The position numbers were made by a program, and so were the translations under genes. Shown piece after piece: positions 31,945 through 36,545 of a DNA stretch of 64,000 nucleotides; positions within the stretch are counted from its first letter, which is position 1, and the number at the start of each line of letters is the position of its first letter. The stretch covers positions 35,762,121-35,826,120 of the forward strand of contig NC_088711.1 of NCBI RefSeq assembly GCF_963576615.1. The letters are read 5' to 3'. The stretch is from Watersipora subatra. Lineage: Eukaryota > Bryozoa > Gymnolaemata > Cheilostomatida > Watersiporidae. The notes beneath the pieces are model-generated. The model did not search any database. It saw nothing but the letters and a program-made list of their open reading frames with translations, and was not told the DNA's origin.

Positions 31945-32065
31945 CACGACATGCACCATGTGCTCACCAACATGCTCGGGGTACCTTTATGTGTTTTTGT
32001 ATGTTGTTATTGCTGGCTATTTCACTTTGTTCCAACAAGATGCTCAGATTCACTCTCCAGCTTAG
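937..32065 (+). CDS. FHOD: FHOD-family formin (whole gene model)
   Basis: Formins nucleate and elongate unbranched actin filaments. FHOD members (human FHOD1/FHOD3, fly Fhos) act in stress fibres, sarcomeres and cell migration. Coding exons as I read them: 937-1081, 1530-1657, 2833-2985, 4303-6985, 7565-8006, 9020-9152, 10176-10243, 11082-11190, 11419-11513, 13390-13501, 13896-13987, 14440-14658 (doubtful), ~15264-15409, 15504-15571, 16104-16137, 17927-18050, 19471-19754, 20242-20587, 21027-21158, 21526-21534, 24163-24318, 24730-24915, 26421-26540, 26688-26849, 27590-27786, 28677-28881, 29687-29816, 31169-31336, 32040-32065. Phases match at each junction. The DID ([16 protein letters not shown]) and FH2 ([24 protein letters not shown]) are closer to FHOD than to any other formin class I recall. 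The product, about 2,290 residues, is far longer than the roughly 1,200-1,600 usual for vertebrate FHODs because of the N-terminal extension. The 5' end may lie upstream of the window. An AATAAA at 32278 is a candidate polyadenylation signal. Confidence 0.9.
1219..1345. repeat. GAGTAGTAGTT-type tandem repeat
   Basis: Degenerate tandem units built from ATGAGTAGTAGTT are visible in the intron between the exons ending at 1081 and starting at 1530. Confidence 0.7.
1430..1495. repeat. Short tandem repeat, ATAACCTTGAACTG unit
   Basis: About four to five 14-16 bp units related to ATAACCTTGAACTG occur just upstream of the exon at 1530. Confidence 0.75.
1530..1657 (+). CDS. FHOD: FHOD N-terminal extension, exon b (basic)
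   Basis: The acceptor is tgtcaaag and the donor TCAG|GTGAGT, a strong site. It encodes a very basic stretch ([16 protein letters not shown]) that could be a nuclear-localisation or phosphoinositide-binding patch; that is inference. It starts in phase 2 and ends in phase 1, compatible with both neighbours. Confidence 0.65.
1986..2720. repeat. AAT/AGT trinucleotide-rich satellite-like stretch
   Basis: Long runs of degenerate AAT, AGT and ACT trinucleotides on the + strand keep several frames open on both strands. The resulting Asn/Ser- or Ile/Val-only translations are artefacts of the repeat. Confidence 0.75.
2833..2985 (+). CDS. FHOD: FHOD N-terminal extension, exon c
   Basis: The acceptor is gtttacag and the donor TCTAG|GTAAGC. 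It encodes 51 residues beginning [17 protein letters not shown], which look folded: alternating hydrophobics, then an acidic/amphipathic stretch. Phase 1 in and phase 1 out join cleanly to 1657 and 4303. I do not recognise the domain. Confidence 0.65.
3165..3240 (-). repeat. tRNA-derived SINE head
   Basis: On the minus strand a box-A-like TGGTGCAAGTGGTAAAGTG is followed by a box-B-like GGTTCAAGACC at the spacing of a tRNA promoter. No tRNA cloverleaf forms, so this is a SINE head and not a tRNA gene. It lies in the 2986-4302 intron, which otherwise shows nothing recognisable. Confidence 0.55.
4303..6985 (+). CDS. FHOD: FHOD giant N-terminal exon (894 codons)
   Basis: An uninterrupted frame runs from acceptor ttgcag (4301-4302) to donor CG|GTGAGT (6986). 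Both ends are phase-compatible with neighbouring exons. Most of the exon is acidic and low in hydrophobic residues. Around residues 213-228 it has a Glu/Gly-rich patch ([12 protein letters not shown]). A better-ordered block lies around residues 480-560, with the segment [19 protein letters not shown] and several aromatics. Residues ~694-758 are a charged Lys/Glu/Arg/Gln helix, probably coiled coil. The end (859-889) is Asp/Ser-rich and contains a run of five serines. I recognise no named domain. Fly Fhos also has long N-terminal isoforms, but I cannot show homology here. Confidence 0.8.
7096..7370. repeat. 35-bp minisatellite, about 8 copies
   Basis: A near-perfect tandem repeat with period 35 bp, unit core GTCTACACCGTGTACAGTTA, starts at 7096, 7131, 7166 and so on. 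It follows the 6985 donor by about 110 bp. Since 35 is not a multiple of 3, the same unit is read in all three frames and leaves all of them open; none is a credible gene. Confidence 0.95.
7565..8006 (+). CDS. FHOD: FHOD exon preceding the GTPase-binding region
   Basis: The acceptor is caaaatag and the donor AGCAAG|GTATGA. CG from the previous exon plus T gives Arg. The first part is polar and Ser-rich. The last ~60 residues look folded, and [15 protein letters not shown] resembles the helix before the second half of the FHOD GTPase-binding domain. The first strands of that domain, as I remember them in vertebrate FHODs, are not obvious. Confidence 0.8.
8051..8210. repeat. 43-bp AT-rich tandem repeat
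   Basis: The unit TCTGTATACATGTATATAAA recurs at 8051, 8094, 8137 and 8180, a period of 43 bp, immediately downstream of the 8006 donor. Confidence 0.9.
8217..8285. repeat. Perfect palindrome, CTAGCTATAGCTAGACACAC family
   Basis: A long self-complementary sequence is built from GTGTCTAGCTATAGCTAGAC and its complement. It could extrude as a cruciform. It directly abuts the 43-bp repeat. Confidence 0.85.
8290..8622 (+). repeat. Dispersed repeat ending in GCAACGCCAAGCATTTCGCTAG
   Basis: About 300 bp are similar to 10430-10750: shared GGCAATGTCTCAGGCTAAT-type and AGTGGCAGGCAACT blocks and a terminal block related to TGCAACGCC...CTAG. The end matches the inverted ends of the element at 21585-22388. 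Confidence 0.75.
9020..9152 (+). CDS. FHOD: FHOD exon, GTPase-binding region to first DID helix
   Basis: The acceptor is tttttcag and the donor AAAG|GTCAGT; phase 0 to 1. LRDCADVV resembles the end of the Rho-family GTPase-binding subdomain. SMQACILK matches the position of the first armadillo helix of the FHOD diaphanous-inhibitory domain. Confidence 0.8.
9320..9510. repeat. ~40-bp tandem repeat, GGTAAAGTGTAGTACTGTG unit
   Basis: About five imperfect copies occur in the intron downstream of the exon ending at 9152. Confidence 0.8.
10176..10243 (+). CDS. FHOD: FHOD DID exon 1
   Basis: The encoded [16 protein letters not shown] corresponds to the conserved SGRDLRRALFSLKQIFQ block of human FHODs, the start of the DID armadillo repeats. 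Phase 1 in, phase 0 out. Confidence 0.92.
10430..10750 (+). repeat. Second copy of the 8290-8622 dispersed repeat
   Basis: It aligns by eye with 8290-8622. The left part carries a degenerate box-B-like segment (ACAGAAGATTTGATTTTAAA) also seen at 21815. The right end is the GGGCAACGCTGAG block. Confidence 0.7.
11082..11190 (+). CDS. FHOD: FHOD DID exon 2
   Basis: It encodes [20 protein letters not shown], matching the FHOD DID block that reads EFVVAEGLTCLIKV in human. The acceptor is tacgcag and the donor AAAAG|GTGGAC. Confidence 0.92.
11419..11513 (+). CDS. FHOD: FHOD DID exon 3
   Basis: It encodes [20 protein letters not shown], matching LGQIMLYVDGMNGVINRNE of human FHOD3. The donor ATG|GTGAGT is strong. 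Phase 1 in, phase 0 out. Confidence 0.93.
11514..13389. other. Long intron with SINE debris
   Basis: No exon is supported in this 1.9 kb intron. A tRNA-like head in minus orientation (about 12530-12625, box-B-like GGGTCAAGTCTTG) and a SINE tail (12280-12340) are visible. The acceptor is preceded by a CT dinucleotide run. Confidence 0.5.
13390..13501 (+). CDS. FHOD: FHOD DID exon 4
   Basis: It encodes [20 protein letters not shown], the FHOD DID helix pair (human VKTALKLLLVFVEYSESNA). The acceptor ctctctcttttgtag is excellent. Confidence 0.93.
13896..13987 (+). CDS. FHOD: FHOD DID exon 5
   Basis: [20 protein letters not shown] corresponds to the WSNIMEILEEKDGVDTELLV block of human FHOD3. The donor ATT|GTAAGT is strong; phase 0 out. 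Confidence 0.9.
14440..14658 (+). CDS. FHOD: Doubtful symmetric exon after the DID
   Basis: This frame is open between an AG at 14438-14439 and a donor GAG|GTTAGC. It is phase 0 to 0, so it could be skipped without changing frame. It encodes a polar Asp/Ser/Arg-rich stretch. A second frame through the same DNA is also open for 134 codons. The region may be a retained insertion and not an exon. Confidence 0.3.
15264..15409 (+). CDS. FHOD: FHOD exon, end of DID (start uncertain)
   Basis: The 3' end is well defined (donor TT|GTAAGA, phase 2, joining to C at 15504 to give Phe). [18 protein letters not shown] then TDLVEVQL resembles the end of the FHOD DID (FYDVVDCLEELGI ... TDLDLVEQL). The 5' acceptor is unclear; 15264 is one phase-compatible choice. 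Confidence 0.5.
15504..15571 (+). CDS. FHOD: FHOD linker exon
   Basis: The acceptor is attccag and the donor AGCT|GTAAGT. It encodes 22 codons including [17 protein letters not shown], spanning the end of the DID and the start of the linker. Confidence 0.75.
16104..16137 (+). CDS. FHOD: FHOD 34-nt linker exon
   Basis: The small exon lies between ttgttttag and GT|GTAAGT and encodes [10 protein letters not shown]. Phase 1 in and phase 2 out match both neighbours. Confidence 0.7.
16215..16930. repeat. ~21-24 bp minisatellite, TGTTGTATGCATGTTGTAG
   Basis: Roughly 30 imperfect units, each centred on ATGCAT, occupy 700 bp of intron. Open frames on both strands, rich in Cys/Met/His/Val or in Thr/Gln/His, are by-products of the repeat. 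Confidence 0.92.
17124..17767. mobile_element. Non-autonomous TIR element, copy 1
   Basis: The left end CCGTATATCCTCACATATAAGC and the reverse complement of the right end (TATGTATCCTCACAATATATGC) form imperfect terminal inverted repeats flanked by TA. The left part and interior recur at 22767-23330. No transposase is visible. A pogo/Tc1-like origin is inferred from the TA flank. Confidence 0.7.
17927..18050 (+). CDS. FHOD: FHOD linker exon
   Basis: The acceptor is attttttttag and the donor AAG|GTGAGA. It encodes a polar segment ending [12 protein letters not shown]. Phase 2 in, phase 0 out. Confidence 0.8.
18230..18440. repeat. TATATAGCAAGGA-type tandem repeat, block 1
   Basis: Degenerate ~24-bp units of the type ATATAGCAAGAAACTTTAT. 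The same family continues at 19190-19410, so an insertion appears to split one array. Confidence 0.75.
18475..19135. mobile_element. Insertion with CTACCCGGCGCTGCCCGGGTAATAA end
   Basis: The stretch starts with the GC-rich hairpin motif CCCGGCGCTGCCCGGG followed by TAATAAAAAAGTC, also found at 21585, 22697 and 28290. It interrupts the flanking tandem repeat. A small palindrome (GCTATAGC units) lies at 19078-19125. Confidence 0.55.
19190..19410. repeat. TATATAGCAAGGA-type tandem repeat, block 2
   Basis: Same unit family as 18230-18440 (for example ATATAACAAGGAGCCTACAC), ending about 60 bp upstream of the 19471 exon. Confidence 0.75.
19471..19754 (+). CDS. FHOD: FHOD linker exon before FH1
   Basis: The acceptor is ttcattgcag and the donor GAAAG|GTAGCT. 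It encodes a Ser/Pro/Val-rich disordered linker ending DNTWDRVER, similar to the WERLER-type motif before FH1 in FHODs. Phase 0 in, phase 2 out. Confidence 0.85.
19795..20100. repeat. ~22-bp tandem repeat, TATTGATTATGGACTATGAAC
   Basis: A dozen or so imperfect units occur in the intron between 19754 and 20242. Confidence 0.8.
20242..20587 (+). CDS. FHOD: FHOD FH1 exon and start of FH2
   Basis: [20 protein letters not shown] matches the acidic segment before FH1 in FHODs. About five polyproline blocks (PPPPPP, PPFG spacers) follow; they bind profilin-actin. The exon closes with [12 protein letters not shown], the opening of the FH2 lasso. Phase 2 in, phase 0 out (donor AAG|GTAACC). Confidence 0.95.
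21027..21158 (+). CDS. FHOD: FHOD FH2 exon 1 (lasso)
   Basis: Encodes [20 protein letters not shown], the tryptophan-containing lasso that wraps the partner subunit of the FH2 dimer. Acceptor tctgacag, donor AAG|GTAAAG, phase 0 throughout. Confidence 0.93.
21526..21534 (+). CDS. FHOD: Candidate 9-nt microexon (Glu-Leu-Glu)
   Basis: The sequence cttctacag|GAACTAGAG|GTTAGT gives a nine-nucleotide, phase-0 exon. It would add ELE in the lasso-knob linker of FH2, where FHODs vary in length. The flanking pyrimidine tract (TTTCTTTCTCTC) lies about 60 bp upstream. Confidence 0.5.
21585..22388. mobile_element. Inverted-repeat element, CTAGGTGAATG ends
   Basis: The left end CTAGGTGAATGTCCGGAGTT and the right end (reverse complement CTAGGTGAATGACTGATGTT) are inverted, each followed inward by GCAC(A/G)GGTAATAA(A). 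The interior includes a tRNA-like box-B segment (21815-21835) and, at 22011-22267, a fragment of another family (see 32905 and 57273). No protein is encoded. Confidence 0.7.
22011..22267 (-). mobile_element. Partial copy of the GGTTGACTTGCAAC family
   Basis: It matches the right-hand ~250 bp of the elements at 32905-33797 and 57273-58181, including the ends GTTGCAAGTCAACC. It appears nested in the 21585-22388 element. Confidence 0.8.
22550..22635 (+). repeat. tRNA-derived SINE head
   Basis: A box-A-like GGCTTAGTGGTTAGA is followed by the poor box-B-like TTTTGAGTCCAGT. No complete tRNA fold. Confidence 0.45.
22767..23330. mobile_element. Non-autonomous TIR element, copy 2
   Basis: By eye it is about 85-90% similar to 17107-17690 over several hundred bases, sharing the TATATCCTCACA end and a ~105-codon open stretch. 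The right terminal repeat is missing or decayed. Confidence 0.75.
23698..23785 (+). repeat. tRNA-derived SINE head
   Basis: Box-A-like TGTAGCTCAATGGTTAAAT and box-B-like GAGTTCAAACCC stand at SINE spacing. The acceptor arm does not pair, so it is not a functional tRNA. Confidence 0.55.
24163..24318 (+). CDS. FHOD: FHOD FH2 exon 3 (knob)
   Basis: Contains the FH2 signature [16 protein letters not shown]. The Lys and Ile positions are those known to contact actin in FH2 domains. Continues to [12 protein letters not shown]. Acceptor tactgcag, donor GAG|GTAAAT, 52 codons, phase 0. Confidence 0.97.
24469..24718. repeat. ~31-bp tandem repeat next to a splice acceptor
   Basis: About eight units of GGTGTAGGTCTATTTTATA(TA) type end only ~10 bp before the acceptor of the 24730 exon, in place of a clear polypyrimidine tract. 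Confidence 0.85.
24730..24915 (+). CDS. FHOD: FHOD FH2 exon 4
   Basis: Encodes [20 protein letters not shown] to [15 protein letters not shown], matching the FHOD FH2 core (human [10 protein letters not shown]). 62 codons, phase 0, donor AAG|GTAAAT. Confidence 0.97.
24916..26420. other. Intron with one decayed repeat end
   Basis: No exon is seen. Near 25440-25512 there is a decayed copy of the GTGCAACGCC...CTAG repeat end (here AGTGCAATGCCAGACATT). Confidence 0.45.
26421..26540 (+). CDS. FHOD: FHOD FH2 exon 5
   Basis: Encodes [20 protein letters not shown] to [14 protein letters not shown]-x-LNG is the most conserved FH2 motif. 40 codons, phase 0. Confidence 0.97.
26688..26849 (+). CDS. FHOD: FHOD FH2 exon 6
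   Basis: [18 protein letters not shown] then [10 protein letters not shown] and SSDLYSE are FHOD-type FH2 sequences. Acceptor acattacag, donor AGG|GTAAGT, 54 codons. Confidence 0.97.
27240..27312. repeat. TTTCATTC/ATTCCATTTT simple repeat
   Basis: Degenerate pentamer-to-decamer units related to TTCCATTTTA in the intron between 26849 and 27590. Confidence 0.6.
27590..27786 (+). CDS. FHOD: FHOD FH2 exon 7 with GC donor
   Basis: Encodes [20 protein letters not shown] through [18 protein letters not shown]. To keep the family's RR-x-x-NR-(F/Y) sequence the exon must end at AACAG and use the donor GCAAGT (27787), a GC-AG intron. The GTACGT at 27776 would delete VRN-R and shift the phase (0 instead of the required 2). 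Confidence 0.9.
28290..28390. repeat. Dispersed repeat end, CTAGATGAATGCCCAGCGTT
   Basis: One inverted-repeat end of the CTAG-TGAATGCCCGG family, followed by AATTACTCAATAAATTTGAG, which also occurs (complemented) at 22330-22350. Confidence 0.6.
28677..28881 (+). CDS. FHOD: FHOD FH2 last exon (post helix)
   Basis: [20 protein letters not shown] and [13 protein letters not shown] match the FH2 post region of FHODs (human FALEYRT.RERVL). It continues into a Lys/Gln-rich helix. Acceptor attgcag, donor GAT|GTAAGT; G completes the Arg codon left by the GC donor. Confidence 0.95.
28876..29050. repeat. 37-bp tandem repeat overlapping a splice donor
   Basis: TTTGTAG(A/G)TGTAAGTTA-like units recur at 28950, 28987 and 29024, period 37. 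The first unit, at 28876, is the exon end and donor itself. Confidence 0.75.
29687..29816 (+). CDS. FHOD: FHOD C-terminal exon
   Basis: Acceptor ttgttttag, donor GTTG|GTAGGA, phase 0 to 1. It encodes [19 protein letters not shown] and a Lys-rich end, a linker between FH2 and the autoregulatory tail. Confidence 0.8.
30000..30125 (-). repeat. tRNA-derived SINE head
   Basis: On the minus strand box-A-like TGGCTCAGTGGTTGGAGGGC is followed by a weak box-B-like GTGTGAGTCACAC. No further feature is seen in the 29817-31168 intron. Confidence 0.45.
31169..31336 (+). CDS. FHOD: FHOD diaphanous-autoregulatory tail exon
   Basis: Contains an acidic-hydrophobic [14 protein letters not shown] followed by the basic cluster [14 protein letters not shown]. 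This mirrors the FHOD DAD (human EIMDLLVQS ... RGNRKSLRRTLKSG), which binds the DID to hold the formin inactive. Phosphorylation of this region activates vertebrate FHODs; that is family knowledge. Donor AACT|GTAAGC leaves phase 1. Confidence 0.85.
31685..31800 (+). other. First copy of a duplicated terminal-exon-like block
   Basis: GATGCTCAGATTCACCCAGC follows an acceptor-like ttcatcag. It is clearly related to 32040-32155. If spliced to the exon ending at 31336, the joined codon is TGA, an immediate stop. Confidence 0.5.
31891..31945. repeat. (TA)n microsatellite
   Basis: About 25 TA dinucleotides with one TTTA interruption. Confidence 0.95.
32040..32065 (+). CDS. FHOD: Candidate last FHOD coding exon
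   Basis: After ttccaacaag, AT GCT CAG ATT CAC ... TAG gives Y-A-Q-I-H-S-P-A-stop in the phase left by the 31336 donor. No conserved sequence supports it. The block is duplicated at 31685. An AATAAA lies at 32278. Confidence 0.4.
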
Positions 32066-32904
32066 AGCTAGTGGTGCCAGTTTAGTCGTTGCCAATCTGA
32101 CTCATGATGCAGGTTGTAGCGGTCTTCATGGCTATCTAGTTGCAGGTACAAGTACCAGATCTGGCATAATAGCCTATTCATACATAGTTGTATTAACAGT
32201 CACTATATTATTTTAATTACAGGAGACGTATTATAGACTATGGGCATCAAAAGGAGATGATCAGCATTTACTTTTCTAATAAAATGTCAGAACAAGACAA
32301 AACCTGAGGCTTCGAAGGGTCAACTAAAGAGTTGCATGTATAACTATTGTATATATTGTATTAAAATCACCCGTTTACAAATTGCCTGTGATAAATCTTA
32401 TTTTTATTTTGCATTTACATGTATGAAAGCAGAAATATAGTACAAATTTTATTGTTAGAGAAGAACCCAAATATAAATTGTTAAAACACCTTCACAGGCT
32501 TACGTCAGTGAAAATTGGCAGCTTATGTAAATTACCTGAAGAATATGTAATGCATGGTTACAATTGAATTATGCAATTTAAACTGGACCGTTGTGGGTTT
32601 CTAATGGAGTACAGATGGAAATTTACTTGCTAGAAAAACGTGCTAGCCTAGTCAATCCAATAAATAATAATATTATATAGAACTTAGCATCGTGGGTAAG
32701 CAGTAATACAATAAAAATATAAATTCTAGCAGTTTTTCAAAAGCTATATTACAGCACGCAGACTGAAGGATATATTGTTATGCTGACTATTAACGACAGC
32801 TGCTCTCCAAACCCTTGTACTAGTTTTAAGTGACAAACAGATGTAGAAACAGAGACATTATGATGACCTACTGCACAACTACAAAACCCTTGGACTAGTT
32901 TTAA

Positions 32905-33797
32905 GGGTTGACTTGCAACAAAATTCACATTACAGTTATTTGGTATCAAAAGATTCACCATGTCTTATTCTGCTGTGTTGTAGGTGCAAAATATGTGGAA
33001 ATGTGATTACAAGTTCTTAAAAGCTCAAAAACGAACAGTTCATCGCAGCCATTACGAAAACGCCGTAGATTAGAATCCCTTTCCAAGACGGCTCAAATGG
33101 GGCATAGCTGAACTCAAATGGGGTCTAGCTGAACTCAAATGGGGCGTAGGCTTCTGTTTACACATTCATGCAACCTCATTCGTCGAAATATTGTCAGGAA
33201 TATTCTTCTCGCATTCAATAAAACCATGTATATTCTCTTTACACGTCTATTTCATCATCATTGTAATACTGCCATTTTGAGCACTGATATCTCAAAACCC
33301 ACCGTATAAATTCGTTTTATCTTTTAACCTTAGCTCGAAGGAGTGCATATCATCTTCTGATACACATAACGAGCCTGTTGGTCACCTGGGATAGTCGGAA
33401 AATGCTGCAGAAATTATGTACGCTGTTTATCAGGAAGTATGGGTCACATGATCAGATTACGACTAGATGATTAGACCAAACCGAAACATAACTGTAAAGT
33501 AGCGAGCATCTATATTTGATACGGGCTTTTCGATAAAACCTGAAGTGTTTGTCATAAACTAGTGCTACGAGAAGTTTTATATTGAGCCCTTTATTTGGCC
33601 TTTTAATTCACGTGATAACATCACGTGTCAAAACAATAACCAAATTGCTTGAGCGGCGATTAACTGCTCGTTTTTGAGCTCTTAACAGCTTGTAATTACA
33701 TTTCCACATATTTTGCATTTTCAACACAACAGAGTAAGACACGGTGAACCTTTTGATACCAAATAGCTGTAATGTGAAATTTGTTGCAAGTAAACCT
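32905..33797. mobile_element. ~890-bp DNA element with ~150-bp inverted ends (copy A)
   Basis: The left end GGTTGACTTGCAACAAAATT and right end (reverse complement GGTTTACTTGCAACAAATTT) continue as inverted repeats through CCATGTCTTATTCTGCTGTG and GCTCAAAAACGAACAGT. The interior matches copy B (57273-58181) in opposite orientation. A 55-bp sequence (GTGACAAACAGATGTAGAAA and on) flanks it directly on both sides. No transposase frame. Confidence 0.88.
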
Positions 33798-33879
33798 TTA
33801 AGTGACAAGCAGATGTAGAAACAAAGACATTATGATGACTTGCTGCACAACTACAATACAAAGAGACATAATAACAACA

Positions 33880-34210
33880 GTAATAAAGACACACTATAGT
33901 AAGTGAAATTGTAGCATTGAATTACTGCATTGAAATTACTGCATACTGCAACAATGCATCATTGTTGGGCAGTAAGCAGTAATTTTGCAGTGCATTACAA
34001 TTTTCCAATGCGCAGTTGATATCCACGGTTACTGCACCAGTATTCTTACCGCTAATTGCAAACTAAGAACTACTGCACATTCATGTTCATGTCGTATTAC
34101 TTGAAACCCAGTAATTTACGCACAATGAAAATACACATTTTTTAAAACTTGAAACTGCATGTGTAGTGCAACTGCGCAGTAGTATGGACTTGATGCTATA
34201 GATCAACTGA
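33880..34210. repeat. ACTGCA-rich repeat, left part
   Basis: Many TACTGCA/GCAGTA motifs. The same composition resumes at 35850-35990, so the intervening DNA (34707-35853) looks inserted. Confidence 0.65.
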
Positions 34211-34706
34211 CACTGCTGGCTTTGTAAGCATCAAGCAGCTGCATTTTACAAAAGATTGTCAGACGCTATATGTAGCAAACTCATAAACTTCCACACTTAC
34301 GCCCATATCATTTTGAAATAGGGAGTCGATCATTATCACCATTCCTATCAATGAAATTGAGATCTTTGTGTATTGTATTTTCATTACTCTTATATATTAC
34401 AACTGTCGTATATTTTAATTTCAGCCATATACAACAAGCCAATTTTTTGCCCACTTTTACTCAAGTTTGAGCACCATTCCTATCTGGTAGTTGCATTGTG
34501 GTTACGACCAAGTAAACTCAATACTTGATTTTGTGATGAATTTTTATGAAAATGTGCTTTACGTGCAGTATGTGCAGTGTGTGCAGTGCAAAAGTCTCAA
34601 CAGCATTCAGCCTGACAAAATGTGCACTAGCAACACTCCCACATGTGCATCTAGCACTGCACAATGTAGGTAATTGTGCTACTGCACCCATTCTGCTTAC
34701 TACACA

Positions 34707-35853
34707 TTAGAAAATACAGTGAAACTCGGATAACTCAAACTTCAAGGGACCGAGCAAAAGTGTTCGAATTATCAGAGTGTTCAAGTTATCAGAGCACTGT
34801 CACAAGTCCATGTATTTACTTATTTATTAGTAGATACATGAACATATACAAACTATAATATAAATCAAAAGCACAAATGGCTTGTTTCAAATTAAATGCT
34901 TCTAATGTAAAGTTTAAAACGTTTTTATCAAAAAGTATAGAGATTTTTCTATCACTTGAGATTGGTTTGTTGTTTGAGGTGATGTTATTGCCAGGACGTT
35001 TTTTAGATTGACATTGGCAAAACTTGATCGTTGCTGAAATGCTCAAAAGAAAAGACATCTTTTTCTTTTGAGCGTTTTACCCACGATCAATTTTGCCGAT
35101 TTTTCTTGAAGTTTATGCAAAGATTAACTTACTTTACCTGGCATTCGTTAAGAGCAACACACCGAGGCAGTTCAATTAAAAGTTTTACAAGGTTTTACGG
35201 TACATTGTATATCACTAACGTTTTTTGAATGAATACTTATTGAATGTACACACGTATTCTGTGTTTAGGTCAAACGATGAATAGTTTTTTTAGCTAAGAC
35301 AACGTATACGTTTAATTACCACAATTTTTAAAACGTTTTAAACATTCAACATTCCGACGTTGATTCAACACGGAATCAATGTCGGAAAACTATTCATCAC
35401 GGGCTAGCCGGGTCACGCACTCAAGGATTTTCGCCACGCAAATACAAAACAAAAACAACATGCTGTTTTTGTTTTGTACGTGCATGGCAAAAATCCTTGC
35501 GCCTGTGACCCGGCTAGCCCGTGCTATTCATCGTATCGCAGTATAAATCAAATTTCACCAAACCTTTAGAACAGTCGTTGACAAAAATATTTTGCCGATG
35601 GAGGTAGTAACGACGCTTATGAATTACGAAAAGTTGAGGTTTACCTCTATGGCTTGGAATAAAGTGATTTTCTAAAGCGATAGCAACCGTTTCGGTAGCC
35701 GTTGGGCAAAAAACAGTTTGAATTAACAGTGTTGAGTTCGAGTTATATAGAGCCATTTATCATTGCGTGGGAACGGACCAAGCAAATCCAGTCGAGTTAA
35801 CCATGTGTTCGCTATATCCGAGGGCGAGTTATCCATGTTTCAGTGTAGTTGTA
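34707..35853. mobile_element. TA-flanked TIR element, CAGTGAAACTCGGATAACTC ends
   Basis: The left end ACAGTGAAACTCGGATAACTC and the reverse complement of the right end (ACACTGAAACATGGATAACTC) are inverted repeats flanked by TA on both sides, as in Tc1/mariner-pogo elements. The terminal sequences repeat internally (GTTCGAATTATCAGAG; GAGTTAACC...). No transposase remains. It contains a smaller nested element at 35398-35523. Confidence 0.82.
35398..35523. mobile_element. 126-bp foldback element with 8-bp target duplication
   Basis: The arms, about 55 bp each and starting CACGGGCTAGCCGGGTCACG, are nearly perfect inverted repeats around a short centre (ACAACATGCTG). CTATTCAT occurs directly on both sides (35390-35397 and 35524-35531), an 8-bp target duplication such as hAT-type elements make. 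Confidence 0.88.
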
Positions 35854-36174
35854 CTGCAAATATACTGCGTACTGCGCAGTAGTGAATGTACACAACTATA
35901 CTGCATACTGCATGGCTGTGGTATGCTTACTGCTGCTACTGCAAATCTAATGCAACTAGCCAAAAATTTACTGCAACTGCAAGGCATTTTAGATTTGGGC
36001 ATCAATGAGTAGTTATCTTAGAGTTAGTATTTTTTGTATTGATAACAACTGTGTCTATAGACAATAATAAGCACACATTATAGGAAGGAACCAGTAGGCT
36101 GTCAGCTCTGTGCATCGTTAGAATAATGAAAAATTGTGTCATGAGTATCTGTACAATTAATTCTCTATTAGGAA

Positions 36175-36330
36175 AGGTGATGAAGCGGCGCTGATGGTAG
36201 CACATGTGGCAAGAAAGCTGAATATCTGGGTTTGATCCTCATGCTGTGGAATTATTTTTGCTAATGCTTTTAGCATGGCTTCGGACAAACGAACAGACAA
36301 AGATCTTATTATAGTAAAGATTGGTTGATT
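36175..36330 (+). repeat. tRNA-derived SINE
   Basis: Box-A-like GATGGTAGCACATGTGG and box-B GGGTTTGATCCTC, with a tail (GAACAGACAAAGATCTTATT) shared with 56025-56165. Confidence 0.7.
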
Positions 36331-36384
36331 AATGCTTAATTGATTAAGATTCACAAAGAATGTTGAAAATGATGATTTTACTGT

Positions 36385-36545
36385 AATAAGAGCTGTGTCT
36401 GCTGTCTGTCTGCCTGCTGTCTGTCTGCTGTCTGCCTGTCTGCTGTCCGTGTGAAGCCACAGTTAGAGGTTAGGATAAAAGTTTGCTTCAAACGAGACTC
36501 GAGCTCATGACAATCAGCGCCCTAACACCTGCACCAATCGACTGC
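36385..36545 (-). repeat. CTGTCTG simple repeat and minus-strand SINE head
   Basis: A (CTGTCTGC)n tract (36395-36450) is followed by a tRNA-like head read on the minus strand: TTGGTGCAGGTGTTAGGGCG, then GAGCTCGAGTCTCG. A related head lies near 12530-12625. Confidence 0.6.
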
